This document shows, one piece after another, positions 43,271 to 51,559 of a stretch of DNA of 59,416 nt (position 1 is its first letter; every line of letters starts with the position of its first letter). Location of the stretch: assembly GCA_964411425.1 (NCBI GenBank), contig CAYPKW010000010.1, positions 1 to 59,416 of the forward strand, read 5' to 3'. A program made the translations under genes and the position numbers. This DNA comes from CAYPKW01 sp964411425. GTDB lineage: Bacteria; Pseudomonadota; Alphaproteobacteria; Dongiales; Dongiaceae. The notes beneath the pieces were generated by a model, which saw only the letters and a program-made list of their open reading frames with translations, was not told the origin of the DNA and did not search any database.

Positions 43271-44512
43271 ATGCCCTTCGGCCTCCTGAAATACGGGTTC
43301 AACCGCAAGTACCCGGCCCGGCGTCACTTCCCGCCGGCCAAGGAGTTGGCGTCCCAGTACGACGTGGTCATCATCGGGGGCGGCGGGCACGGGCTGGCCA
43401 CCGCCTATTACCTCGCCCGCGACTGGGGCATCTCGAACGTCTGCGTGCTGGACAAGGGCTACCTCGCCAGCGGCAACACGGCGCGCAACACGGCGATCAT
43501 CCGCTCCAACTACCTGACGCCGGAGGGCGTGCGCTTCTACGAGGAGTCGATGCGGCTCTTTCGCGAGCTGAGCGAGGAGCTGGACTTCAACATCCTGTAT
43601 TCGGAGCGCAGCCACTTCACGCTCGCCCACACCGACGCGGCGCTCCGCACCGGCCGGTGGCGGGCCGAAGTCAACAAGCATCTGGGCGTCGATTCGGAGC
43701 TCATCTTTCCCGACGACATCAGGCGGCTGTGCCCGGCCCTCAACCTGTCGGAGGACGCGCGCTACCCGATCCTGGGCGCGCTCTACCATCCGCCCGGCTC
43801 GATCGCGCGCCACGACGCGGTCGCCTGGGGCTACGCGCGGGCCGCGGCCGCGATGGGCGTGGAAATTCACACCATGACCGAGGCGACCGGGATTCGCATC
43901 GCCAATGGACGCCTGGCCGCGATCGAGACCGATCGCGGCGTGGTGCACTGCGCGCGCGCCGTGCAGGCGGTGGCCGGGTCGAGCTCCAGGGTGGCCAAGC
44001 TCGCCGGGTTCCGTCTGCCGATCCGCACCATCCCGCTGCAAGCCTGCGTCTCGCTGCCGCTGAAGCGGTTCCTCGACCAGATCGTCGTGTCGGGCAGCCT
44101 GCACGTCTATGTCTCGCAGTCGGACCGCGGCGAGCTGGTGATGGGCGGGTCGACCGACCCCTACGCGCTCTACTCCACCCGTTCGACGCTCGACTTCAAG
44201 GAGGGCCTGCTCGGCCACATTCTGGAGCTGTTCCCGTTTCTCGCCGACGTGACGCTCGCGCGCCAGTGGGCGGGCATGGCCGACATGACGCCGGACTTCA
44301 GCCCGGTCATGGGGTTGACGCCGGTCGAGAACTATTACATCGACGCCGGCTGGGGCACCTGGGGCTTCAAGGCGACGCCGGTGTGCGGCAAGCGCATGGC
44401 CGAGACCATCGCCACCGGCACCGTGCCCGACCTGCTGTGGCCTTTCCGCCTCGACCGCTTCGTCGAATTCGACCAGGTCGGCGAGAAGGGCGCGGCCTCG
44501 GTGGGGCAATAG
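43271..44512 (+). CDS. soxB: Sarcosine oxidase beta subunit / N-methylglutamate dehydrogenase subunit A
   Basis: 413 residues, normal beta-subunit length. YDVVIIGGGGHGLATAYYLA binds FAD. GNTARNTAIIRSNYL and ARHDAVAWGYARAAA are family hallmarks; the His of the latter is the covalent-FMN site in heterotetrameric sarcosine oxidases. AGWGTWGFKATPVCGKRMAET closes the FAD domain. The enzyme demethylates sarcosine, or N-methylglutamate when it works as MgdABCD. Its partners follow in order soxD, soxA, soxG. The stop codon TAG coincides with the end of repeat element copy B, which separates it from soxD. Confidence 0.93.
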   Translation: MPFGLLKYGFNRKYPARRHFPPAKELASQYDVVIIGGGGHGLATAYYLARDWGISNVCVLDKGYLASGNTARNTAIIRSNYLTPEGVRFYEESMRLFRELSEELDFNILYSERSHFTLAHTDAALRTGRWRAEVNKHLGVDSELIFPDDIRRLCPALNLSEDARYPILGALYHPPGSIARHDAVAWGYARAAAAMGVEIHTMTEATGIRIANGRLAAIETDRGVVHCARAVQAVAGSSSRVAKLAGFRLPIRTIPLQACVSLPLKRFLDQIVVSGSLHVYVSQSDRGELVMGGSTDPYALYSTRSTLDFKEGLLGHILELFPFLADVTLARQWAGMADMTPDFSPVMGLTPVENYYIDAGWGTWGFKATPVCGKRMAETIATGTVPDLLWPFRLDRFVEFDQVGEKGAASVGQ

Positions 44513-44661
44513 TGGATCGAATCCGACATTTGCCGTCCCCACTTGTCATGCCCGCGCTTGACGCGGGCATCCATCGTGCGGCTGCACCATGGATCGCCGG
44601 GTCACGCCCGGCGATGACACTTCTATTGGGTGGGGACTCGTCTGTCGGATCGGATCCACTG
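44510..44661. repeat. Palindromic ~150-bp element, copy B
   Basis: Terminal inverted repeat: AGTGGATCGAATCCGACA (44511-44528) mirrors TGTCGGATCGGATCCACT (44643-44660) with two mismatches. Internal hairpins GCCCGCG/CGCGGGC and CGCCGGG/CCCGGCG flank the CCATGGTGCAGC core, in reverse orientation to copies A and C. The first TA of the element (44510-44511) with the following G forms the soxB stop codon. Confidence 0.85.
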
Positions 44662-44669
44662 GAGATATG

Positions 44670-44750
44670 GAACCACAGAGACACAGAGGCACAGAGCCGT
44701 GAGGATGCTGCTCTGATGTGTGCCTCTGTGCCTCTGCGCCTCCGTGGTTC
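44670..44750. repeat. Long hairpin of the CACAGAGGCACAGAG repeat type
   Basis: 27-bp arms at 44670-44696 and 44724-44750 pair with three mismatches around a 27-nt loop. The arm starts GAACCACAGAGACACAGAGG. This A/C/G-rich repeat type is scattered through many unrelated bacterial genomes. Directly follows copy B, so the soxB-soxD gap (277 bp) is filled by two strong foldable sequences. Confidence 0.75.
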
Positions 44751-44789
44751 ATCTTCCGTTATGGCTCGTCCGAAACAGGTCCGTCGCCC

Positions 44790-45098
44790 ATGAAGATTCT
44801 CAACTGCCCGCTCAACGGCCCGCGCAACATCAGCGAGTTCGTGTCGGGCGGCGAGGTCAAGATCATGCCGGACCCCGCCCACTGCGGCGAGCGCGAATGG
44901 GGTGAGTTCGTGTTCCTCGAGAACAACACGGCGGGGGTGGTGCGCGAGTGGTGGTGCCACGTGCCGACCTCGTTTTGGTTCATCGCCGAACGCAACACGG
45001 TGAGCGACGAGATTATCCGCACCTACGGCGCCGGCGAGCTGTTCAAGGAGCGGGTGGAGTTCGCCCCGCCCCCGGCGGCGAAGGAGCCATCCGCGTGA
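44790..45098 (+). CDS. soxD: Sarcosine oxidase delta subunit
   Basis: 102 residues. MKILNCPLNGPRNISEFVSG, then DPAHCGEREWGEFVFLENNT and VVREWWCHVPTSFWFIAERN give the three Cys and one His that bind structural zinc in the delta subunit. The ATG at 44790 is used because the N-terminal Cys follows at the family position; upstream in-frame codons lie in the hairpin repeat. It ends GTGA-overlapped with soxA. Small structural subunit of the SoxBDAG heterotetramer in the cytosol. Confidence 0.93.
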   Translation: MKILNCPLNGPRNISEFVSGGEVKIMPDPAHCGEREWGEFVFLENNTAGVVREWWCHVPTSFWFIAERNTVSDEIIRTYGAGELFKERVEFAPPPAAKEPSA

Positions 45099-48016
45099 GC
45101 GAGGGTTGCAACCGCTTGGCCCCGCCCTACGGTCGGCTGATCGACCGCGCCAACCCGGTCGCGTTCCGCTTCGAGGGGCAGGCTTACCGGGGCTACGTGG
45201 GCGACTGCATCGCCAGCGCGCTGGCCGCGCACGACGCCTGGCTGCTGTCGCGCTCGTTCAAGTACCGCCGGCCGCGCGGCGTGCTGACCATGGCGGGCCA
45301 GGACGCCAACACGCTGGTGCAAATAGGGCCCGAGCCGAACGTGCTGGCCGACCGGCGGGCGATCGTCGAGGGACTCGAAGTGCGCGGCCAGAACTACGAC
45401 GGCAGCCTTCATAGCGACCGCGGCCGCGTGGTGGAGCGGCTCGGCGCCTTCATGCCGGTCGGGTTCTACTACAAGGCATTCTACAAGCCCAAGGGCGCCT
45501 GGAAATTCTGGGAACCGCTGATCCGCAACCGGGCCGGCTTGGGCAAGGTCGATCTCGACGCGCGGCACGGGGATTTCGACAAGCAATACTTGTTTGTCGA
45601 CGTGGCGGTGGTGGGCGGCGGCCCGGCCGGCATATCGGCCGCATTGCAGGCGGCGGCGGGCGGCCTCGAGGTCCTGCTCATCGACGAGGCGCCGCTGCTC
45701 GGCGGCTCGCTCGGCTACGCCCGCTTCGACGCGGACGGCGCGCGGGCGCCGGCGCTCATCAGCCGGCTCACCCGCAAGGTGCTGGACACGCCCAACATCA
45801 GGGTGCTGACGGATACCACCTGCACCGGCTGGTTCGCCGACAACTGGCTCGCCGCGGTGGCGCGCCGGCGCCTGTACAAGATTCGCGCCCGGTCGATCGT
45901 GGTCGCGACCGGCTCGCTGGAGCAGCCGGCGGTGTTCCGCAACAACGACCTGCCCGGCGTCATGCTCGGCTCGGCGGCGCAGCGCCTCATTCATCTGTAC
46001 GGCGTCAGGCCGGGACGCGAGGCCGTGGTGCTGACCGCCAACGCCGACGGCTACGGCGTGGCGCTGGATTTGGCCGAGGCGGGCGTCAAGGTGAACGCGG
46101 TCGTCGACTTGCGGCCCGAGCCGCGGCCCTCGCCCCAGGCGCGCGCCGTGGCGGCCCGCGCCATCCGCGTCCTGCCCGGTCATGGCGTGGTGGAGGCGCT
46201 CGACAACCGGGCGCGCCAGCACGTCATGGCGGCGCTCGTCGCGCGCGTCACCGGCCGCGGCACCGCGGCGCGGGCGGCGGAGACGATCCCTTGCGACCTG
46301 TTGTGCATGTCGGTCGGCTACAGCCCGACCGGGCAGCTTCTCCACCACGCCGGCGCGCGCTTCATGTACGACGACGTCACGCACATGTTCCAGCCGGTGA
46401 GCATTCCGGCGCACCTGTTCGCGGCCGGTTCGGTCAACGGCACCTATGAGATCGACGCGGTCATGGCCGAAGGGACGCGCGTCGGCTGGTCGGCGGCCGG
46501 GGACGCCGGCGCGCCGCAGGCCGCGGATCAGCCGCCGGCGCCGATCGACCGGGGCGGGCGCCACGTCACCCATCCCTGGCCGATCTTTCCGCACAGGAAG
46601 GGCAAGGAATTCGTCGATTTCGACGAGGATTTGCAGATCAAGGACCTGGTCAACGGCATCGCCGACGGCTACGACGACATCGAGTTGCTGAAGCGCTACT
46701 CGACGGTGGGGATGGGACCCTCGCAGGGGCGTCATTCGGCGGTGGCGGCGGTGCGCATCGCCGCGGCCGAGACCGGGCGCGAGCTGGCCGGCATGAGTGT
46801 CACCACCCAGCGGCCGCCCTACCGGCCGGAGAAGTTCGGCCATCTCGCGGGCCGCTCGTTCGAGCCGGTGCGCTACACCGCCATGCACCACCGCCACCTG
46901 GAAGCAGGGGCGAAGATGATGGTCGCCGGCCTGTGGCTCAGGCCCGCCTACTATGGCGGCAAGGAGGAACGCGAGCGCGGCGTCCGCGAGGAAGTCCTCA
47001 ACGTCCGCCGCAACGTGGGCCTGATCGATGTCTCGACCCTGGGCGGCCTCGATATCCGCGGCCCCGACGCGGCCGAGCTCCTCAACCGCGTCTACACCTT
47101 CTCCTACGCGAAGCAGCAAGTCGGGCGCTCGCGTTACGTGCTGATGACCGACCAGACGGGCGCCGTCAGCGACGACGGTGTCGCCTGCCGATTCCACGAT
47201 CAGCATTTCTACGTCACGGCCACCACCGGCGGCGTCGATGCCGTCTACCGGCACATGCTGTTCTGGAACGCGCAGTGGCGCCTCGACGTGGACATCGCCA
47301 ACGTCACCGCGGCCTATGCCGGCGTCAATTTGGCCGGCCCCAGGTCGCGCGAGGTGTTGCGGCGGCTGTGCCAGGACGTGGAGCTTTCCGCCGAGGCGTT
47401 CCCCTACATGGGCGTGCGCATGGGCACCGTCGCCGGCATTCCGGCGCGCCTCCTCAGGGTGGGCTTCGTCGGCGAGCTCGGCTACGAGATTCACGTGCCG
47501 GCGGGCTTCGGCGAGGCGCTGTGGGACGCGCTCATGGCGGCTGGCAGGCCCGACGCCATCCGCCCCTTCGGCGTCGAGGCGCAGCGCGTGCTGCGCCTGG
47601 AGAAGGGCCACATCATCATCGGCCAGGACAGCGACGGTCTCACCCACCCCTACGAGGCCGACATGGCCTGGGCAATCGCCAAGACGAAACCGTTCTTCGT
47701 CGGCGGGCGCTCGATCGAAATTCAGGCGAACAAGGGCCTCACCCGCAAGCTGGTCGGCTTCACCATCGACGATCCGGGCGCCCCGGTCCCCGAGGAATGC
47801 CACTTGGTGATCCGCGGCGCCGATATCATCGGCCGTGTCACCTCGGCGGCGATGTCGCCCACGCTGGAGCGGATCGTGGGGCTCGCCTACGTGGCGCCCG
47901 ACCAGGCCGTGACCGGCGCCCCCTTCGATGTCCGGGTCGCGGGCGGCCGAATGATCCGCGCCCGCGTCATCCCGTATCCGTTCTACGACCCCGAGAACCG
48001 GCGCCAGGAGATGTAG
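45095..48016 (+). CDS. soxA: Sarcosine oxidase alpha subunit / N-methylglutamate dehydrogenase subunit C
   Basis: 973 residues from the GTG at 45095 that overlaps the soxD stop. About 15-100 is a 2Fe-2S-ferredoxin-like domain (VGDCIASALAAHDAWLLSRS). About 165-470 is the NAD/FAD-type dinucleotide domain (DVAVVGGGPAGISAALQAA). From about 600 to the end is a GcvT-like aminomethyltransferase domain (VGLIDVSTLGGLDIRGPDAA, RVGFVGELGYEIHVP, LEKGHIIIGQDSDGLTHPYE) that binds tetrahydrofolate and captures the methylene group. Full family length. Supplies the NAD site and the 5,10-methylene-THF forming site. Confidence 0.94.
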   Translation: MSEGCNRLAPPYGRLIDRANPVAFRFEGQAYRGYVGDCIASALAAHDAWLLSRSFKYRRPRGVLTMAGQDANTLVQIGPEPNVLADRRAIVEGLEVRGQNYDGSLHSDRGRVVERLGAFMPVGFYYKAFYKPKGAWKFWEPLIRNRAGLGKVDLDARHGDFDKQYLFVDVAVVGGGPAGISAALQAAAGGLEVLLIDEAPLLGGSLGYARFDADGARAPALISRLTRKVLDTPNIRVLTDTTCTGWFADNWLAAVARRRLYKIRARSIVVATGSLEQPAVFRNNDLPGVMLGSAAQRLIHLYGVRPGREAVVLTANADGYGVALDLAEAGVKVNAVVDLRPEPRPSPQARAVAARAIRVLPGHGVVEALDNRARQHVMAALVARVTGRGTAARAAETIPCDLLCMSVGYSPTGQLLHHAGARFMYDDVTHMFQPVSIPAHLFAAGSVNGTYEIDAVMAEGTRVGWSAAGDAGAPQAADQPPAPIDRGGRHVTHPWPIFPHRKGKEFVDFDEDLQIKDLVNGIADGYDDIELLKRYSTVGMGPSQGRHSAVAAVRIAAAETGRELAGMSVTTQRPPYRPEKFGHLAGRSFEPVRYTAMHHRHLEAGAKMMVAGLWLRPAYYGGKEERERGVREEVLNVRRNVGLIDVSTLGGLDIRGPDAAELLNRVYTFSYAKQQVGRSRYVLMTDQTGAVSDDGVACRFHDQHFYVTATTGGVDAVYRHMLFWNAQWRLDVDIANVTAAYAGVNLAGPRSREVLRRLCQDVELSAEAFPYMGVRMGTVAGIPARLLRVGFVGELGYEIHVPAGFGEALWDALMAAGRPDAIRPFGVEAQRVLRLEKGHIIIGQDSDGLTHPYEADMAWAIAKTKPFFVGGRSIEIQANKGLTRKLVGFTIDDPGAPVPEECHLVIRGADIIGRVTSAAMSPTLERIVGLAYVAPDQAVTGAPFDVRVAGGRMIRARVIPYPFYDPENRRQEM

Positions 48017-48018
48017 CC

Positions 48019-48744
48019 GTGGCTGCCGAGCCCATTGCCCCCACCCAGCACCTGCGCCGCAGCTTCGTCTATCGCGTCCTGACGGCGCTCGGCGCGGAGT
48101 TCGCGACCCTCAACGGCGCCGCCGTTGCGCTCAGGCTCGGGCGCCCGGTCGAGGCCGAGATCGCGCTGGCGCGCCGGCTTGCGCTCGTCGACTTGTCGGT
48201 CCTGCCGCGCACCGGCTTCAAGGGCAACGGCGCGGTCGAATGGCTGCTGGCGCAGGGCCTGCGCGTCGGCCCCGACAGCAACGTCGCGTACCGGCAGTCG
48301 GGCGGAACGCTGGCGGCGCGCCTGGCGCCGAGCGAGGTGTTCCTGCTCGACGATCTCGACGGCGAAGGGCGCCTGGTGGCCCGGCTCGACAAGGCCTGGG
48401 CCTGGGGCGCCGAGCGCCCGCGCCAGCCGATCGGCTACCCGATGCCGCGCACCGACAGCCATTGCTGGTTCGCCGTCGCCGGCGCCTACGCGCCGGTCAT
48501 GTTCGCCAAGATCTGCGGCGTCGACCTCAGGCCCGAGAAATTCGCCCAGGGCCGCATCGCCCAGACCTCGGTCGCCAAAATGAGCGCCATCGTCATCCGC
48601 GACGACCGCGGCGAGACGCCGGCCTATCACCTGCTGGCCGACAGCGCCTCGGCCGAGTACCTGTGGACATGTGTTGCGGATGCCATGGCGGAGTTCGGCG
48701 GCGCGCCCGTCGGGCTGCTGGCGCTGCGAGGGCTCGCGGCATGA
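48019..48744 (+). CDS. soxG: Sarcosine oxidase gamma subunit
   Basis: 241 residues from the GTG at 48019, two bases after the soxA stop. Gamma subunits are distant GcvT homologues; here LALVDLSVLPRTGFKGNGAV, PSEVFLLDDLDGEG and FAKICGVDLRPEKFAQGRIA, then QTSVAKMSAIVIRD match the family. The C-terminus overlaps the ATG of the XRE-cupin regulator (ATGA), so all five genes form one coupled operon. Confidence 0.9.
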   Translation: MAAEPIAPTQHLRRSFVYRVLTALGAEFATLNGAAVALRLGRPVEAEIALARRLALVDLSVLPRTGFKGNGAVEWLLAQGLRVGPDSNVAYRQSGGTLAARLAPSEVFLLDDLDGEGRLVARLDKAWAWGAERPRQPIGYPMPRTDSHCWFAVAGAYAPVMFAKICGVDLRPEKFAQGRIAQTSVAKMSAIVIRDDRGETPAYHLLADSASAEYLWTCVADAMAEFGGAPVGLLALRGLAA

Positions 48745-49412
48745 GGAAGCGGAGCAGGCCGCTGCGCGGCGCGCTGGCGCGGCGCCGCGGCGCGTCGGGC
48801 CTGCAAGACCCGCACGGGCTCGCCGGCGCCGCCGACGGCAACCTCGAGTTGGCGATCGGGCGCGAGGTGCGCGGCTTCCGCAAGAAGCTCGACATGACGG
48901 TGGCGGAACTGGCGCGCCACGCCGAGCTTTCCGCCGGCATGCTGTCGAAGATCGAGAACGGGGTGACCTCGCCCTCGCTGGCGACGCTGCAGGCGCTGTC
49001 GCGCGCGCTGCACGTGCCGGTCACGGCCTTCTTCCGCCGCTTCGAGGAGGAGCGCAACGCCACCTTCGTCAAGGCGGGGCAGGGGCTGACCATCGAGCGG
49101 CGCGGCACCCGGGCGGGGCACCAGTACCAGTTGCTCGGCCACTCGCTGCGCAAGTCGATCGCGGTCGAGCCGTACATGATCACGCTCACCCAGCGTTCCG
49201 ATGTGTTCCCGCTGTTCCAGCACAGCGGAGTCGAGTTCCTCTACATGCTGGAAGGCGAAGTGGGATATCGGCACGGCAACCGGACCTACGTCATGCGGCC
49301 GGGCGATTCGCTGTTCTTCGACGCCGACGTGCCGCACGGGCCGGACGACCTGCGCAAGCTGCCGATCCGCTTCCTCTCCGTGATCGCCTACGCCCGCGAC
49401 GGGGAGGATTGA
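48741..49412 (+). CDS. XRE-cupin transcriptional regulator
   Basis: 223 residues. A basic ~35-residue leader, then an XRE helix-turn-helix at about 36-90 (LARHAELSAGMLSKIENGVTS, then SLATLQALSRAL), then a cupin barrel about 140-215 (GVEFLYMLEGEVGYRHGN, VMRPGDSLFFDADVPHG) whose His/Glu could bind a metal or ligand. Regulators of this type often control sarcosine, betaine and methylamine catabolic operons and sense the substrate. Being last in the sox operon and just upstream of the second ligase/synthase operon, it is the natural candidate to control the region at 49.7 kb. Confidence 0.88.
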   Translation: MRKRSRPLRGALARRRGASGLQDPHGLAGAADGNLELAIGREVRGFRKKLDMTVAELARHAELSAGMLSKIENGVTSPSLATLQALSRALHVPVTAFFRRFEEERNATFVKAGQGLTIERRGTRAGHQYQLLGHSLRKSIAVEPYMITLTQRSDVFPLFQHSGVEFLYMLEGEVGYRHGNRTYVMRPGDSLFFDADVPHGPDDLRKLPIRFLSVIAYARDGED

Positions 49413-49500
49413 GGCGATATGCAGGAGCATTGGGCGATACCGCTCGGACACTTGAGTCCGAAGTTCGTGGCGTCGATGAATGATAGCCGGTTGACAACCC

Positions 49501-49598
49501 TCCTATGTCATCCCGGCGAAAGCCGGGAACCATGGCGAAGGCCCGCGTTTGAGGCAGCGTGGACCCCGGCTTTCGCCGGGGTGACATCTAAAATAGGA
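49501..49598. repeat. Palindromic repeat with CCCGGCGAAAGCCGGG core
   Basis: TCCTATGTCATCCCGGCGAA at 49501 is mirrored by CCCCGGCTTTCGCCGGGGTG (49564-49583) and a closing ATAGGA. Each half is itself a small hairpin (CCCGGC-GAAA-GCCGGG). Common alphaproteobacterial extragenic repeat, different from copies A-C. It occupies most of the 388-bp gap between the XRE-cupin gene and mgsA; the rest holds the predicted promoter. Confidence 0.7.
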
Positions 49599-49690
49599 AT
49601 AGCGGGCGCGGCAATGGAGGCTCTGGCGCATCAGGCTCGTGGCTGCCCTTGCCGGGTCGCACGAAGCGGCACCCTGCGCGGCGCCGTCGC

Positions 49691-49753
49691 TTGTTTCATG
49701 ATAGTAAATATTGTTTCCCCGATGTTGACAGCCCCCGGCCCACGGGCTAGGCT
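49691..49753 (+). promoter_or_regulatory. mgsA: Predicted sigma-70-type promoter and direct repeat upstream of mgsA
   Basis: TTGACA (49725-49730), 17-bp spacer, TAGGCT (49748-49753), about 48 bp before the mgsA ATG. Upstream, TTGTTTC occurs twice (49691-49697 and 49711-49717), two helical turns apart, in an AT-rich island; it could bind an activator such as the XRE-cupin protein. The -10 box is weak, which fits activation. Confidence 0.5.
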
Positions 49754-49800
49754 TCGTGGTGCGCGGGCGAAACCGTGACGGGAGTGAAGGAGCGCGGACC

Positions 49801-50700
49801 ATGTGCGGCATCGTCGGACTGTTCCTCAAGAACCCGGGGCTACATGCGCAACTCGGCCGGCACGTCGAGACCATGCTGATCGGCATGACCGACCGCGGGC
49901 CGGACAGCGCCGGGATCGCGGTCTACCACCGCCCGGTCGGCCCCGGCGCCTGCAAGCTCACCGTGTTCCACGCCGATCCGCACTATCCGTGGCGCCAGGT
50001 CGGCGGCGAGCTGGGCGAGGCGCTCGACGCCGAGGTCGACGTCGAGCACAAGAGCAACCACGCCGTCATCACGGTGTCGGCGCCGGATCAGGACGCCCGC
50101 GCCTGGCTCAAGGCACGCCATCCCGAGGTGCGCGTCATGGGCTACGGCCGGCTCATGGAGGTCTACAAGGACATGGGCCTGCCGGCCGAGGTGGCCGCCA
50201 AGTACGGGCTTGCCGGCATGGAGGGCAGCCACGCCATCGGGCACACCCGCATGGCGACGGAGAGCGCGGTCACCACCGAGCACTCGCACCCCTTCACCGC
50301 CGCCTCCGACATGTGCCTGGTGCACAACGGCTCGCTCAGCAACCACAACAACCTGCGCAAGTGGCTGAGGAGGCGCGGCCACGACTTCGAGACCGACAAC
50401 GACAGCGAGGTGGCAGCGCGCTATTTCGCCCATCGCCTGTCCGAGGGCGCCAGCCTCGCCGAGGCCCTGGAGGCGGGCCTCAAGGACCTCGACGGTTTCT
50501 ACACCTTCACCATGGGCACGCGCGACGGCTTCGCGGTGCTGCGCGACGCCATCGCATGCAAGCCGGCCGTGCTGGCGGAAACCGACGACTGGGTTGCGAT
50601 GGCGTCCGAGTTCCGCAGCCTCGCCAACCTGCCGGGGGTTGAGACGGCGACCATCTGGGAGCCGGCGCCGGCGGTGGTCTACACCTGGAGCCTGCATTAG
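49801..50700 (+). CDS. mgsA: Class II glutamine amidotransferase, N-methylglutamate synthase subunit A-like, set 2
   Basis: 299 residues. MCGIVGLFLKNPG supplies the nucleophilic Cys2. MTDRGPDSAGIAVYHRP, GHTRMATESAVTTEHSHPFT, LVHNGSLSNHNNLRKWLRRR and ETDNDSEVAARYFAHRL are the amidotransferase motifs. Length equals MgsA/GlxB. GGAG precedes the ATG. First gene of mgsABC-glnT-fhs. Takes gamma-glutamylmethylamide (or glutamine) and passes the amine to the FMN subunit. Confidence 0.92.
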   Translation: MCGIVGLFLKNPGLHAQLGRHVETMLIGMTDRGPDSAGIAVYHRPVGPGACKLTVFHADPHYPWRQVGGELGEALDAEVDVEHKSNHAVITVSAPDQDARAWLKARHPEVRVMGYGRLMEVYKDMGLPAEVAAKYGLAGMEGSHAIGHTRMATESAVTTEHSHPFTAASDMCLVHNGSLSNHNNLRKWLRRRGHDFETDNDSEVAARYFAHRLSEGASLAEALEAGLKDLDGFYTFTMGTRDGFAVLRDAIACKPAVLAETDDWVAMASEFRSLANLPGVETATIWEPAPAVVYTWSLH

Positions 50701-50704
50701 CGCC

Positions 50705-51388
50705 GTGAACACCGTCGATCTCGCCGCCACGCCGGTACGGCAGCTCAACGGGATGCTGCACGCGCTCTCGCCCGACACCAACGAGCGCAGTTGGCGCGTC
50801 CTCAACCCCAAGGGCGCGCACGCGCTTGCCGTCGGCCTCACGATTCCGATCGAGGTCGAGATCGAGGGCCACGCCGGCTACTACTGCGCCGGCATGAACA
50901 AGGAGGCGCGGGTCACCGTCAATGGCCACGCCGGGCAGGGCGTGGCCGAGAACATCATGTCAGGCCTGGTGCGGGTGAAGGGCAATGCCTCGCAGTCGGC
51001 CGGCGCCTCGGGCAACGGCGGGCTGCTGGTCATCGAGGGCGATGCCGCTGCGCGCTGCGGCATTTCGATGAAGGGCGTCGACATCGTGGTCGGCGGCTCG
51101 GTCGGCCACATGAGCGCGTTCATGGCGCAGAGCGGGCACCTCGCGGTGTGCGGCGACGCCGGCGCCAACCTCGGCGATTCGATCTACGAGGCGGTCCTCT
51201 ACGTCCGGGGCAAGGTGGAAAGCCTGGGCGCCGACTGCATCCTGAAGGAGATGACGCCGGAGCACGTGGCGGAGCTCGGCGCGCTTCTCGCGCGCGCCGG
51301 CATCGAGGTCGATGCGAAGCGCTTCCGGCGTTACGGCTCGGCGCGCAAGCTCTATAATTTCCATGTCGACCACGCGGACGCATATTAA
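50705..51388 (+). CDS. mgsB: GXGXG-domain subunit, N-methylglutamate synthase subunit B-like, set 2
   Basis: 227 residues from the GTG at 50705, four bases after mgsA. The beta-helix turns are seen in ENIMSGLVRVKGNASQSAGA, GDAAARCGISMKGVDIVVGG and LAVCGDAGANLGDSIYEAVL. Short form matching MgsB (about 230 residues). The TAA stop is contributed by the terminus of repeat element copy C, which lies between it and mgsC. Confidence 0.9.
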   Translation: MNTVDLAATPVRQLNGMLHALSPDTNERSWRVLNPKGAHALAVGLTIPIEVEIEGHAGYYCAGMNKEARVTVNGHAGQGVAENIMSGLVRVKGNASQSAGASGNGGLLVIEGDAAARCGISMKGVDIVVGGSVGHMSAFMAQSGHLAVCGDAGANLGDSIYEAVLYVRGKVESLGADCILKEMTPEHVAELGALLARAGIEVDAKRFRRYGSARKLYNFHVDHADAY

Positions 51389-51538
51389 TGGATGCAATCC
51401 GACAGATGAGTCCCTGGCCGAAGGAAGTGTCATCGCCGGGCGTGACCCGGCGATCCATGGTGCAGCGGCACGATGGATGCCCGCGTCATGCGCGGGCATG
51501 ACAAGTGGCAGATCGAAACGTTGGATTCGATCTACTAG
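51386..51538. repeat. Palindromic ~150-bp element, copy C
   Basis: Starts TAATGGATGCAATCCGACAG at 51386 and ends GTTGGATTCGATCTACTA at 51537. The core hairpins CGCCGGG/CCCGGCG and GCCCGCG/CGCGGGC surround CCATGGTGCAGCGGCACGAT. Same orientation as copy A, opposite to B. Its first three bases are the mgsB stop codon TAA. Lies between mgsB and mgsC within the operon. Confidence 0.85.
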
Positions 51539-51559
51539 GTCCGGCTTTGGAGAGGTGTC

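Noticed and set aside
45023..47803. 926-codon open frame on the minus strand opposite soxA
   Set aside because: Shadow of a GC-rich gene: no domain, Arg/Asp/Gly/Val-rich composition, while the plus strand encodes a full sarcosine oxidase alpha subunit.
26385..51538. Copies A, B and C as CRISPR or integron attC sites
   Set aside because: Too far apart, no array structure and no integrase; terminal inverted repeats and TA ends fit a MITE-like element better.
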